From: Microbacterium foliorum
GTDB lineage: Bacteria > Actinomycetota > Actinomycetes > Actinomycetales > Microbacteriaceae
Reading direction: 5' to 3'
DNA: 64,000 nt
Assembly: GCF_003367705.1 (NCBI RefSeq)
Contig: NZ_CP031425.1
Span: 744,001-808,000 of the forward strand
Part shown: piece by piece, positions 53,228 through 63,132 of the stretch
How positions within the stretch are numbered: position 1 is the first letter of the stretch
Layout: each line of letters starts with the position of its first letter
Notes under the pieces: model-generated
Database searches by the model: none
What the model saw: the letters and a program-made list of their open reading frames with translations, nothing else
Told to the model about the DNA's origin: nothing
Translations under genes and position numbers: made by a program

Positions 53228-53419
53228 CGAGCGGAAGTCGGTAGTCACGACGAGGCGGGCACACCCCCAGCCGGAGGGGCAATTCCGGCCCATGTCGGGC
53301 GGAGGGCAGCCCTGATTCGCATCGCGCAGCCCCGCACCCCGCACATGTGATCGCGCATCGCGCATGTCGCATCACCACGTGCCGATCATCGTGACGAGGG
53401 TGGGTCAGGGGACCTTCCG

Positions 53420-53594
53420 CTCGCAATCGCCCCGGCGGCGCTCGCGCTGCTGACCGTCACCTTCCCGTCGGGGCGCGTACGGCTGGATCCTCATCGTCGC
53501 GTCGATCTTCATGGTCGCGGCCGCCGTTATCGCCGCGCTGATGATCCGCACCGAAGGACGCGCCGGCGCCGCTGCATCCGGGAACGGCGGTCGG
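53420..53594 (+). pseudogene. Remnant of a membrane transporter C-terminus
   Basis: Within a 486-base gap without intact genes, one frame reads ALALLTVTFPSG and, after a frame change near 53470, the next frame gives GAYGWILIVASIFMVAAAVIAALMIRTEGR, like the last helix of an MFS permease. No start codon or upstream helices are found, so this looks like a decayed fragment. The rest of the gap shows nothing I can name. Confidence 0.4.
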
Positions 53595-53713
53595 CGCTCA
53601 CTGACGTGCTCGCCGCGCCCGTTCCTGGCCGGATCCGAAGAGATCGACGCTCAGGAACGGGTGCTGCGGCACGCCTCGGACCGAATGTCGGTGGCACTTC
53701 GTAGCGTGTGAGT

Positions 53714-54868
53714 ATGCGAATCCTGCACACCTCCGACTGGCACATCGGCCGCACCTTCCATGGCAACTCGACCATGGACGCGCTGGCCGAGGTGCTCGGG
53801 GCGCTCACCGAACAGGTGCGCGAGAACGCGGTCGACGTCGTGATCGTCGCGGGCGACGTCTTCGACTCCGCGACTCCGGCGGGAGGCGCGTACACCCTGC
53901 TCGGCGACGCTCTGGTGGCTCTGCACGAGACGGGCGCCAGGGTGATCGTCACGAGCGGCAACCACGACTCGGCCGCTCGCCTCGGATTCCAGGCGCGCCT
54001 GCTGCGCGACGGAATCCACGTGCTGACCGATCCCCGCGCGATCGGCACCCCGGTGACGCTGACGGATGCCGACGGTCCGGTGCAGTTCTACGGCATCCCG
54101 TATCTCGAGCCCGCGATCGTCCGTCAGCACTGGAGCGGGGTGGACCTGCGCACGCAGGCGCAGACCCTCGCCCATGCGATGGATCTGGTCCGCGCGGGCA
54201 TGGCCGCGCACCCCGGTCGGTCTGTCGCCATCGCGCACTGCTTCTCCGCCGGCGTCGACGCCACGATCGGTCTCGAGCGCGAGGTGCGGCAGGGCGGTCT
54301 CGACGTCGTGCCGCTCTCGGTGTTCGACGGGCCCGACTACGTGGCGCTCGGCCATATCCATGGCCGCCAGCAGATCAGCGAGCGCGTGCGCTATTCGGGC
54401 GCACCTCTGCACTACAGCTTCGGCGAGCAGAGCAAGCCCCGCGGGTCGTGGCTGGTCGATCTCGACGCGGCAGGTCTGGCTTCGGTCACGTGGCTCGATC
54501 TGCCGGTGCCCCGCCGCCTCGTGACGCTCACCGGCGCGCTCGACGAGATCCTCTCCGACGAGAATGTGGCAGCGCACGCCGACGACTGGGTGTGCGCCGT
54601 CTACACCGACTCCCTCGCACAGACCGAGCCGATGCGGCGTCTGCGCGAGCGCTACCCGTACTGCGCCATGGTCATGCACCAGCCCGCCGAGACCGAGCGG
54701 GTGATCGAGCGGTCCTACGCCGACCGGCTGCGCGGTGCGGTCACCGACCCCGAGCGCATCGAGGCCTTCCTCGAGCACGTCCGTTCTGGACACGGGCCGA
54801 CCGAGCGCGAGGGTGAGCTGATCCGAGAGGTGCTCGACGACCGCGTCCGTGCCGACGCGCTGATCTGA
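53714..54868 (+). CDS. sbcD: Exonuclease SbcCD subunit D
   Basis: A 384-residue metallophosphoesterase. Motifs: DWHIGR near 9, VIVAGDVFDSA near 45, TSGNHDSAAR near 82 and ALGHIHGRQ near 215. With SbcC it cuts hairpins and frayed DNA ends. The start at ATG 53714 has TAGCGT 6 nt upstream; GTG 53708 is less likely. It is 51 nt from sbcC. Confidence 0.95.
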   Translation: MRILHTSDWHIGRTFHGNSTMDALAEVLGALTEQVRENAVDVVIVAGDVFDSATPAGGAYTLLGDALVALHETGARVIVTSGNHDSAARLGFQARLLRDGIHVLTDPRAIGTPVTLTDADGPVQFYGIPYLEPAIVRQHWSGVDLRTQAQTLAHAMDLVRAGMAAHPGRSVAIAHCFSAGVDATIGLEREVRQGGLDVVPLSVFDGPDYVALGHIHGRQQISERVRYSGAPLHYSFGEQSKPRGSWLVDLDAAGLASVTWLDLPVPRRLVTLTGALDEILSDENVAAHADDWVCAVYTDSLAQTEPMRRLRERYPYCAMVMHQPAETERVIERSYADRLRGAVTDPERIEAFLEHVRSGHGPTEREGELIREVLDDRVRADALI

Positions 54869-54919
54869 TCCGGCGATGACCTCTCACGACGACGCCCGGA
54901 CGGCGACGAGGATCCTCTG

Positions 54920-57900
54920 ATGCAGCTGCACCGCCTCGAGGTCGAGGGATTCGGCCCTTTCCGAGCACGCCAGGTGGTCGACTTCGACGCCTTCGCCGAC
55001 GACGGCATCTTCCTCATCGCCGGTCGCACGGGCGCCGGCAAGTCCAGCATCCTCGATGCTGTGTGCTTCGGACTCTATGGCGGTGTTCCCCGGTACGAAG
55101 GGGGCGAGAAACGGCTGCGGAGCGACCACTGCGAACCGGATGACCCGACAGAGGTCGTCGTGGAGTTCAGCACGTCGGCCGGACGCTATCGGGTCACCAG
55201 GTCTCCGGACTACGAGCGGCCCAAGAAGCGAGGAGGAGGGCTGACAGTCCAGCCCGCAGCCGTGCAGCTCGACGTGCTCGTCGGCGGGGAATGGATCGGA
55301 CTCGCGGCCAAGGAGCGCGAGGCCGCACACGAGCTCGACGGGATTCTGCAGCTGAGTCGCGAGCAGTTCCTGCAGGTGATCCTGCTCGCCCAGAACCGGT
55401 TCTCCGAATTCCTGCTCGCGGGCAGCAAGGATCGCCAGGCGCTGCTTCGACGACTGTTCGGCACGGAACGCTTCGAAGACGTGCAGGCGCGGTTCGACGA
55501 GAGGCGCAGAGAGGCGGAGCGGGCACTCGGTTCCCGCTTGGCGACAGTGGCCGCACGTCTCGACGAGGGCGAGCGGATCGTGGCCACCGGCCAGCTCGGC
55601 GCTGAGGTCGTTGCTGAGGTCGGCGCTGAGCTCGGTGCTGAGCTCGGCGCTGAGCTCGGTGGCGGCACCGCCGACAGCACGCGGGGTCCCTCCGAGCCCG
55701 TCGCGCCCGCGGTGACCACGGAGGAGCGCCTGGCTCGACTGCGACAGGCGAAGGCCAGAGCCGACTACCGGGCCGAACGCCGCGCGGCCGAGCGCGCCGA
55801 CGCCGAGAAGATGTCGAGCGCGGCCGATGCCGCACTCTCAGCGCTCCGCGACGACCAGCGCGCACAGGTCGAGCGCGATCGAGCACGAGCGGCGCTCGCC
55901 CGTCTCGATGCCGAAGAACCGCAGATCGCTCAGGCGCGTGCCGAGTGGGAGAACGCGAGGGCCGCCGAGATCCTGCGTGCGCCGATCAACGCGGCGACGA
56001 CGGCCGAGGCGGCGGCGGTACTCGCCCGGAACGTGGAATCACGGGCGCGCACAGTCTGGGAAGCATACGACATCGATGCGCCGGACCTCGCCGAGTGGGC
56101 GGAGGAGCGCACCAGGCAGACCGGCGCCTGGGAGCGCGCGTCGCAGTGGGAGCTCTCCGCGCCGCAGCTCGACGCCGAGCTCGTGGCGGCGACCGAAGCG
56201 CTCGACGCTCTCCTGCTCCACAGGGAGGAGAGCGAGGCGGAGCGGCGGACCGTGCCCGCCCGACTCGAGCAGGTCACGACCGAACGCGACGAAGCCAGAC
56301 GCCTCGCCGACCGCGCCGACGATCTCGCATCTGCAGAACGTGCGGCTGCCACCCGTCGTGCGGCGGCACTCGAGGTCGCGCGTCTCGAGGCCGAGCTCGT
56401 CGTCGCCGACCGCGCCCTCGCCGACGCCAGCGCAATGCTGGCCGGCGCGCAGTCGACGCTCGCGCAGCTACGGCAGCGTCGTCTCGACGGGTTCGCCGGT
56501 GAGCTGGCGACCGCGCTGCGGGAGGGCGAGGCGTGCCCGGTCTGCGGGTCGATCGAGCATCCGGCACCGGCCGAGCATGCAGACCCCGTGTCGGCCGAGG
56601 ACATCGATCGCGCTGAGGCCGAACGCGATCGTCTGGCCGAGCGGGAGCGCGCCGCGGGAGACGCTGCAGCATCTCTCCGTCTCGAGCAGGCGGCGGCTCT
56701 CACGAAAGCAGACGGCCGTGATGCCGAGGCCTCCGCCACCGAGCAGACGCGGGCGGCGGAAGCCCTCGCGCAGAGCCGGTCGGCGGTCGAGCGCGTGCGC
56801 CAGCTGGACGAGCAACGCGACGCACTGATCGAGCGGATCCGTCGTCTCGACGACGAACGCGATGCCGACGAGGCCTCTCTCGCCTCCGCTCGCGAGACGC
56901 ACGCTCTGCTGACCCAGCGGGTCGACGAGACGCGGGCGGCGATCACCGAAGCCCGCGGGGACTTCGCGTCGGTGGCCGAGCGGCTGGCCGCGACGACCGC
57001 CGAGGTGGCGGCCGCGCATGCCCTGGCCGACGCCGTGGCCGAACGTGCGCGCCGTGACGAGACCGCATCGATCGCGACCGCCGAACGGGACGCCGCGATC
57101 GATGAGTCCGTGTTCGACGACGTGGCGTCGGTCGAGCGAGCGCTGCGCTCGCCGTCGGACCAGCAGGCGCTCGAGGCTCGAGTCTCCGCCCACTCCGTGC
57201 AACGGGAGAAGGAGCGGGAGATCCTCTTCGACCTCGAGCTGCGGACGCTGCCGGAGGAGCCGATCGACCTTCATCCCGCCGAGCAGGAGTCGCAGGCGGC
57301 GCGGCGGCGATGGACGACGGCCGTCGACGAGGCCAGCCGCGCGACCGCGATGGCCGAGCAGCTCGGGGCGGCGATCGACGCGGCCGCGTCGGAGCATGCG
57401 CGCACCGCAGACGACGCCGGGGAATACGAGGTCCTCCGTGATCTCGCCGACACCATCGCGGGGCGCGGGGCCAACACGCGCAAGATGACGCTCGAGACCT
57501 TCGTCCTCGCCGCAGAGCTCGAAGAGATCGTCGACGCGGCCAATCGTCGCCTCGGCGACATGTCGACCGGGCGCTATCAGCTGCGCCACTCCGACGCTCT
57601 CGCAGCGCGCGGTGCGGCCTCAGGTCTCGGGATCGTGGTCTTCGACGCCTTCACCGGGCAGACGAGGCCCGCGCAATCGCTCTCCGGGGGCGAGACCTTC
57701 CTGAGCTCCCTGGCCCTCGCTCTCGGCCTCGCCGAGGTCGTCACCGCGCGGGCGGGCGGCATCCGCCTCGACACCCTCTTCATCGACGAGGGGTTCGGCT
57801 CGCTCGACGGCGACACCCTCGAGGTCGCCATGCGCACGCTCGACGAGCTCCGCCAGGGCGGACGCACGGTCGGGGTCATCAGCCATGTCGAGGCGATGCA

Positions 57901-57970
57901 GGAGCAGATCCCGGCGCAACTCCGGGTGCGCGCCACCTCGGAGGGGCCCAGCGTCATCGAGTCGCGCTGA
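54920..57970 (+). CDS. sbcC: Exonuclease SbcCD subunit C
   Basis: A 1016-residue SMC-like ATPase. Walker A GRTGAGKSSI near 35, long coiled coils split by a zinc hook GEACPVCGSIEHP near 537, ABC signature SLSGGETFLSSLALALG near 920 and Walker B LFIDEGFGSLDGD near 953. Near residue 230-250 there is a repeated GAELGAEL stretch within the first coil. The two-gene order is conserved. Confidence 0.95.
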   Translation: MQLHRLEVEGFGPFRARQVVDFDAFADDGIFLIAGRTGAGKSSILDAVCFGLYGGVPRYEGGEKRLRSDHCEPDDPTEVVVEFSTSAGRYRVTRSPDYERPKKRGGGLTVQPAAVQLDVLVGGEWIGLAAKEREAAHELDGILQLSREQFLQVILLAQNRFSEFLLAGSKDRQALLRRLFGTERFEDVQARFDERRREAERALGSRLATVAARLDEGERIVATGQLGAEVVAEVGAELGAELGAELGGGTADSTRGPSEPVAPAVTTEERLARLRQAKARADYRAERRAAERADAEKMSSAADAALSALRDDQRAQVERDRARAALARLDAEEPQIAQARAEWENARAAEILRAPINAATTAEAAAVLARNVESRARTVWEAYDIDAPDLAEWAEERTRQTGAWERASQWELSAPQLDAELVAATEALDALLLHREESEAERRTVPARLEQVTTERDEARRLADRADDLASAERAAATRRAAALEVARLEAELVVADRALADASAMLAGAQSTLAQLRQRRLDGFAGELATALREGEACPVCGSIEHPAPAEHADPVSAEDIDRAEAERDRLAERERAAGDAAASLRLEQAAALTKADGRDAEASATEQTRAAEALAQSRSAVERVRQLDEQRDALIERIRRLDDERDADEASLASARETHALLTQRVDETRAAITEARGDFASVAERLAATTAEVAAAHALADAVAERARRDETASIATAERDAAIDESVFDDVASVERALRSPSDQQALEARVSAHSVQREKEREILFDLELRTLPEEPIDLHPAEQESQAARRRWTTAVDEASRATAMAEQLGAAIDAAASEHARTADDAGEYEVLRDLADTIAGRGANTRKMTLETFVLAAELEEIVDAANRRLGDMSTGRYQLRHSDALAARGAASGLGIVVFDAFTGQTRPAQSLSGGETFLSSLALALGLAEVVTARAGGIRLDTLFIDEGFGSLDGDTLEVAMRTLDELRQGGRTVGVISHVEAMQEQIPAQLRVRATSEGPSVIESR

Positions 57971-57984
57971 CGCCGGCGTCAGCG
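57965..57984. terminator. Terminator-like palindrome after sbcC
   Basis: CGCTGACGCC/GGCGTCAGCG is a perfect 20-bp palindrome overlapping the sbcC stop, between convergent genes. Confidence 0.55.
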
Positions 57985-58034
57985 CGCCCCGCGGGCACGA
58001 GCCGGGCGGACGCGGGCACGCGATGCGCCGGCCG

Positions 58035-58592
58035 TCAGACGCCGTACTCGCGACGGATCACCTCGCGCAGCTGGACGCTGCACCGCGCGATGGCCTCGCG
58101 GAAGTCGACGAGAGCACCGTCCTCCGCCCGATCGGAGATCGCGCGGAACGCACGGATCGGCACGCCGAACTGCTGGGCGACCCAGATGTAGGCATAGGTC
58201 TCCATATCGACGAGTCCCGCACCGGACGGACGGATGACGGCCGTGATGCCCGCATCGCCGACGAAGCTGTCACCGGTGGCGATCAGCACGCCCTCCCGGC
58301 CTGTCGACACCCGGGCGGGGAGCGATACGTGCTGGCCGGCGACGCCGTCGAGGTCGAACACATCGTGCTGCAGAGCGCTGCCGATCTCGTGCACGGTGGC
58401 CTCGAGCTCGGCGTCGATGCCGCCCGCGGTACCGACCACCACCACCTCGGAATACTCCCTGGCGCCGAGCGCGCGTGTGAGCGCGTAGACGGCCTGCATC
58501 TTGCCTTCGCCCGTCACGAGCCGGTCGAATCCCTCGAGCTCCTCCGGGAAGGCTGCGAGTTCGGAGGCCATGGCTGCGACGAGAAGTTTCAC
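58035..58592 (-). CDS. 5'-methylthioadenosine/S-adenosylhomocysteine nucleosidase-type phosphorylase-superfamily protein
   Basis: A 185-residue nucleosidase of the purine phosphorylase superfamily: VVVVGTAGGIDAEL near 50, GLVDMETYAYIWVAQQFGVP near 125 (the VDME substrate motif), and RAISDRAEDGALVDFREA near 148 with the catalytic Asp. It is shorter than typical MTA/SAH nucleosidases (about 230), so specificity is uncertain. GTG 58592 has CAGGAT 6 nt upstream. Confidence 0.85.
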   Translation of the reverse strand: MKLLVAAMASELAAFPEELEGFDRLVTGEGKMQAVYALTRALGAREYSEVVVVGTAGGIDAELEATVHEIGSALQHDVFDLDGVAGQHVSLPARVSTGREGVLIATGDSFVGDAGITAVIRPSGAGLVDMETYAYIWVAQQFGVPIRAFRAISDRAEDGALVDFREAIARCSVQLREVIRREYGV

Positions 58593-58703
58593 CCCGCCAT
58601 CCTGCCAGGTGGATCGCGCGTCACGAACCCGAGGGCGTGCGCTCGGTTCATCCCGATGTAACACTGGAGGAGCATACTGACGTCGAGTAGACCGGAGGAA
58701 TAC

Positions 58704-59522
58704 GTGTCCCTGCAGAAGCAGATCTCTGAAGCGCTCGGTGTCGTGGCCGAGATCGACCCCGAGGCCGAGGTGGAGCGACGGGTGCAGTTCCTCGCCGACT
58801 ACCTCGATGCGACCGGAGCGAAGGGGTTCGTCCTCGGTATCTCCGGCGGCCAGGATTCCACACTCGCCGGGCGGCTCGCCCAGATCGCCGTCGAGCGTGT
58901 GCGAGCCGAGGGCGGCGAGGCGAAGTTCCTGGCCGTGCGGCTGCCGTATCGGGTGCAGAAGGACGCCGAAGACGCCGCGGCCGCGCTCGAGTTCATCGCA
59001 CCGGACGCGTCGGTCGAGGTGAACATCCAGAACGGCGTCGACGGCGTCGAGGAAGATATCGAGTTCGCCGTCACCAGCGACATCAGCGACTTCAATCGCG
59101 GCAACATCAAGGCCCGGGTGCGCATGGTGACGCAGTATGCGCTCGCCGGCCACGACGGTCTCCTGGTGATCGGCACGGATCATGCCGCCGAGGCGGTGAC
59201 CGGCTTCTACACGAAGTTCGGAGACGGTGCCGCCGACATCCTGCCTCTCTCCGGCCTGAGCAAGCGCCAGGGCCGCTCGCTGCTGCTGCGTCTCGGAGCC
59301 CCCGACCGGCTCGCCTTCAAGGTCCCGACCGCCGACCTCCTCGACGGTCAGCCCGGTCGCGCCGACGAGGATGAGCTGGGGCTCACCTACGAGCAGATCG
59401 ACGACTTCCTCGAAGGCCGCCAGGTGGACCCCGACGTCGCGGGACGGATCGAGTCGCGCTACCTCGCCACCCAGCACAAGCGGAACCTCCCGGTCACCCC
59501 CGACGACACCTGGTGGCGCTGA
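58704..59522 (+). CDS. nadE: Ammonia-dependent NAD+ synthetase
   Basis: A 272-residue enzyme that amidates nicotinate adenine dinucleotide. PP-loop [19 protein letters not shown] near 43, [15 protein letters not shown] near 135, [25 protein letters not shown] near 153. No glutaminase domain, so ammonia is the nitrogen donor. GGAGGA is 5 nt before the GTG. Confidence 0.95.
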   Translation: MSLQKQISEALGVVAEIDPEAEVERRVQFLADYLDATGAKGFVLGISGGQDSTLAGRLAQIAVERVRAEGGEAKFLAVRLPYRVQKDAEDAAAALEFIAPDASVEVNIQNGVDGVEEDIEFAVTSDISDFNRGNIKARVRMVTQYALAGHDGLLVIGTDHAAEAVTGFYTKFGDGAADILPLSGLSKRQGRSLLLRLGAPDRLAFKVPTADLLDGQPGRADEDELGLTYEQIDDFLEGRQVDPDVAGRIESRYLATQHKRNLPVTPDDTWWR

Positions 59523-59593
59523 CACCGGTTCGGTCGTGATCCCGTGTCGGATGCCGCGGCTAGTGTCGAAGCATCCGAAGGAACGGGAGAATC

Positions 59594-62500
59594 GTGCGGA
59601 TCGACACTCAGGCGCAGCGCGTCATCTGGAGCGCGAGCGACCTCAAGGCAGCCGCGGAATGCGAATTCGCCTGGTGCCGAGCGATCGACGCCAAGCTGGG
59701 GCGCGTACACGCGGTCGTGGAGCCTGAGAACGCCACGCTCGCCCGCGCCGCCGAGCTCGGAGACGTGCACGAGCAGAACGTCCTGTCTCGCTACATCGAC
59801 GACCTCGGCGATGGTCGGGTGCACCGCATCGAGAAGGTGTCGTCCGTCGATGCCGTGGCGCTCGCGGCCGCCGTCGACGAGACGATCCAGGCGCTCGCAT
59901 CCGACGCGGCGGTCGTCTTCCAGGCGGCGTTCGCGACTCCCGAGTTCGTCGGATTCGCCGATTTCCTGAAGCGTGACGACGACGGACGCTGGCGCGTACA
60001 GGACTCCAAGCTCGCCCGCACCGCTCGGGTCACGGCCCTCATGCAGCTGGCGGCATATGTCGACCAGCTCGACCGGCTCGGTGTTCCGCGATCCGATTCC
60101 GTCGACCTCATCCTCGGTGACGGATCCCTCAGCACACATGCCGTCGACGATCTGCTCCCGCTGTTCCAGGTGCGCCGTGCCCGCCTCCGAGCGCTGATCG
60201 CCGACAGGCGGATCAACGATCCGTCTCCCGACGCCGCCCTGGCGTGGGGTGATGATCGGGGCGACCTCGAGGTGGTGGCCTGCGGCCGATGCGCCACCTG
60301 CGAGGAGCAGGTGATCGCGCACCGCGACCTGCTGATGGTCGCGCGTATGCGGCCCGTCCAGCGTGCGCGGCTGCGTGCCGGCGGCATCGAGACGATCGAC
60401 GCGCTGGCGGGGGCGGCCGCACCGCCCGACGGCATGAACGCCGACACGTTCGAGACGCTGCGGGCGCAGGCACGGCTGCAGATCCGGGCCGACACCGAGG
60501 GGCTGCCGACCTACGACGTGCACTACGCCGCGGCGATCCACACACTGCCCGTACCGAGTCACGGCGACATCTTCTTCGACTTCGAGGGCGACCCGCTCTA
60601 TACGGAACCCGCGCCCGACGGGCAGGCTCACTGGGGCATCGACTATCTGTTCGGATGGGTCGACAACGCTGATCAGTACACGGCCCTCTGGGCGCACGAC
60701 TTCGCCGCCGAACGAGAGGCGTTCGAACGATTCCTGGATTTCGTGAAGGTCCGCCGCACCGCTCATCCGGGCATGCACATCTACCACTACGCGCCCTATG
60801 AGACCTCGCACCTCGTGGCGATGGCGGCTCGCCACGGTGTGCGCGAGGCCGAGATCGATCGGCTGCTCCGCGAGGGCGTGTTCGTCGACCTCTATCCGGT
60901 GGTGCTGCGCACCGTGCGGGTGGGGTCGAGGTCGTACTCGATCAAGAAGCTCGAGCCGCTCTACATGGGAGCTGACGTTCGCACGAGCGATGTGCAGAAG
61001 GGCGACGACTCGATCGTGCAGTACGTCGCCGCCCGCGAGCTCGCCTCGGCGGGCCGACGGGCGGAGGCAGACGCGGTGTTCGCCGACCTCGCCGACTACA
61101 ACCGGTACGACTGCGTGTCGACCAGGCGTCTGCGCAACTGGCTGATCGAGATCGCCAAGAAGGAGGGCGTGAACCCCGCCCCGCCCGACGAGGCCGACGA
61201 GGTCATCTACGAGCCGTCTCCGCGCTCGGTCGCGCTGCTCGCCGACGCCGAGCGCGCCATCGCCGACGGCGGCGACGGGCTCGTGCACCGGATCGCCGCC
61301 GCGGCGATCGACTACTTCCCCCGCGAGGCCAAGAGCTTCTGGGTGTCGCACTTCCAGCGGCTGCGCGAGCCGGTCACGATGTGGGACGGCACGCGTGACG
61401 TGGTGCGCGTCGATCGCGGTGCGTCGCGCGTGGTGCGCGAGTGGAGCGTGCCCGAGGGGCGACGCGTGATGTCGCGTGATGTCGAGGTCAGGGGAGAGGT
61501 GTCGCCGGGCACGACGTTGGGTGCCGGCGCGCAGCCCTTCGCCCTCTATGCGGTGCCCGCGCCGTTCGACACAGAGGTGCCCTCGCGTGCGGTCCACGTG
61601 CCGCACACGGTCACCGTCGCCGAGGTGCTCGACGACGGTTTCCTGATCACCGAGACGGCCATCCAGGGGCAGACCTGGAGCGAGGTGCCGCTCGCCCTCA
61701 CCCCGGCCGCTCCGCCCCGCGTCGTGTCTTTGCAGGGCGCGATCGACGAGTGGGCCGATGCCGTGCACGCCGCGGCTCCGGCGTTCCCGCGCGATGCGGC
61801 GACCGACATCCTTCGTCGTGTCCCGCCTCGCACGGTCTCGGGTGCGCCGCTGCCGACGGGCGACGGCGACACGATCGATGCGATCGTTCGCGGCATCCTC
61901 GACCTCGACCGCAGCTACATCGCCGTGCAGGGGCCCCCCGGGACGGGCAAGACGTACACCGGCTCTCAGGTGATCGCCCGCCTCGTCTCCGAGCATGGCC
62001 TACGGATCGGGGTGGTCGCGCAGTCGCACGCGATCATCGAGAACCTGCTCGAGCGTGTGGTGGCCGACGGTGTTCCCGCAGCGCAGGTGGGCAAGGCTCC
62101 GAAGGATCCGTCGATCGACCCGTCGTACACCGCGATCCCCAAGAGCGGGATGGCGGCATTCCTCGGCGAGCACGCGCACCACGGCGTCGTCGTCGGGGGG
62201 ACGGCGTGGGACTTCAGCAACACTGCTCGCGTCGATCGCGGCGGCCTCGACCTGCTGGTGGTCGACGAGGCGGGCCAGTTCTCGCTCGCCTCGACCATCG
62301 CCGTCGCCGCGAGCGCGCAACGGCTGCTGCTGCTCGGCGACCCGCAGCAGCTTCCCCAGGTCAGTCAGGGCGCACATCCGGAGCCGGTCGACACCTCGGC
62401 ACTCGGCTGGGTCATGGACGGCGATGCGGTCGTGCGGCCCGAGCAGGGCTACTTTCTGGCGCGCTCCTGGCGGATGCATCCTCTTCTGGCTCGGCCGGTG

Positions 62501-63064
62501 TCCACGCTCGCGTACGCCGGGCAGCTCGCATCCGCTCCCGGCGCCGAGCGGCGGGAACTCGAGGGCGTCGATCCCGGTCTGCACGTCGTTCCTCTGCGGC
62601 ATCGGGGCAACGCCACCGAGTCGCCCGAAGAGGCGGCTCAGGTCGTCGCGCTCGTCTCCGACCTGGTCGGCCGCGCCTTCACCGACAACGACGCGACGGC
62701 GACCGTGCGTCCGCTCGCCCAGAGCGACATCATCGTGGTGGCGCCGTACAACGCGCAGCGTCAGCTGGTGCATGACGCACTCGCCGAGGCCGGGTTCCCG
62801 GACGTGCCGGTCGGAACCGTCGACAACTTCCAGGGCAAGGAGGCGGTGGTGTCGATCACCTCTCTCGCCGCATCCAGCGGGCGGGACGCTCCTCGCGGCC
62901 CGGAGTTCCTGCTGCTGCAGAACCGGCTCAACGTCGCGATCTCGCGAGCACAGGTCGCGGCCTACCTGATCCACTCTCCGGCGCTCCTCGACGACCTTCC
63001 GCGCACTCCCGAGGGGGTCGCGCGGATGAGCGCGTTCGCCCGCCTCGTCGGTGCCGCGAGCTGA
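59594..63064 (+). CDS. RecB-like nuclease/SF1 helicase fusion, TM0106 type
   Basis: An 1156-residue protein. The N-terminal half is a TM0106-type RecB-like nuclease: DLKAAAECEFAWCRAIDAK near 17, a Cys cluster CGRCATCEEQ near 235 and IFFDFEGDPL near 326 with the acidic active site, then RYDCVSTRRLRNWL. The C-terminal half is an SF1 helicase: Walker A GPPGTGKTYTGSQ near 780, LLVVDEAGQFSLAST near 888, GDPQQLPQV near 915 and QGKEAVVSI near 1080. It likely processes DNA ends or damaged forks. GTG 59594 has GGGAGA 3 nt upstream. Confidence 0.92.
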   Translation: MRIDTQAQRVIWSASDLKAAAECEFAWCRAIDAKLGRVHAVVEPENATLARAAELGDVHEQNVLSRYIDDLGDGRVHRIEKVSSVDAVALAAAVDETIQALASDAAVVFQAAFATPEFVGFADFLKRDDDGRWRVQDSKLARTARVTALMQLAAYVDQLDRLGVPRSDSVDLILGDGSLSTHAVDDLLPLFQVRRARLRALIADRRINDPSPDAALAWGDDRGDLEVVACGRCATCEEQVIAHRDLLMVARMRPVQRARLRAGGIETIDALAGAAAPPDGMNADTFETLRAQARLQIRADTEGLPTYDVHYAAAIHTLPVPSHGDIFFDFEGDPLYTEPAPDGQAHWGIDYLFGWVDNADQYTALWAHDFAAEREAFERFLDFVKVRRTAHPGMHIYHYAPYETSHLVAMAARHGVREAEIDRLLREGVFVDLYPVVLRTVRVGSRSYSIKKLEPLYMGADVRTSDVQKGDDSIVQYVAARELASAGRRAEADAVFADLADYNRYDCVSTRRLRNWLIEIAKKEGVNPAPPDEADEVIYEPSPRSVALLADAERAIADGGDGLVHRIAAAAIDYFPREAKSFWVSHFQRLREPVTMWDGTRDVVRVDRGASRVVREWSVPEGRRVMSRDVEVRGEVSPGTTLGAGAQPFALYAVPAPFDTEVPSRAVHVPHTVTVAEVLDDGFLITETAIQGQTWSEVPLALTPAAPPRVVSLQGAIDEWADAVHAAAPAFPRDAATDILRRVPPRTVSGAPLPTGDGDTIDAIVRGILDLDRSYIAVQGPPGTGKTYTGSQVIARLVSEHGLRIGVVAQSHAIIENLLERVVADGVPAAQVGKAPKDPSIDPSYTAIPKSGMAAFLGEHAHHGVVVGGTAWDFSNTARVDRGGLDLLVVDEAGQFSLASTIAVAASAQRLLLLGDPQQLPQVSQGAHPEPVDTSALGWVMDGDAVVRPEQGYFLARSWRMHPLLARPVSTLAYAGQLASAPGAERRELEGVDPGLHVVPLRHRGNATESPEEAAQVVALVSDLVGRAFTDNDATATVRPLAQSDIIVVAPYNAQRQLVHDALAEAGFPDVPVGTVDNFQGKEAVVSITSLAASSGRDAPRGPEFLLLQNRLNVAISRAQVAAYLIHSPALLDDLPRTPEGVARMSAFARLVGAAS

Positions 63065-63132
63065 CTGGTGGTCACGACATGACAGGTGGTCACGGCATGA
63101 CAGGTGGTCACGACATGACAGGTGTTCACGGG
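63065..63132 (+). repeat. 18-bp tandem repeat carrying start codons
   Basis: About 3.7 copies of ATGACAGGTGGTCACGAC-like units, with in-frame ATGs at 63079, 63097 and 63115, at the very start of the GNAT gene. Each copy encodes MTGGHD or MTGGHG. Confidence 0.85.

Noticed and set aside
59459..61996. 845-codon minus-strand frame opposite the nuclease-helicase
   Set aside because: It has no domain, no start signal and a shadow-like composition; the plus strand carries ordered nuclease and helicase motifs.
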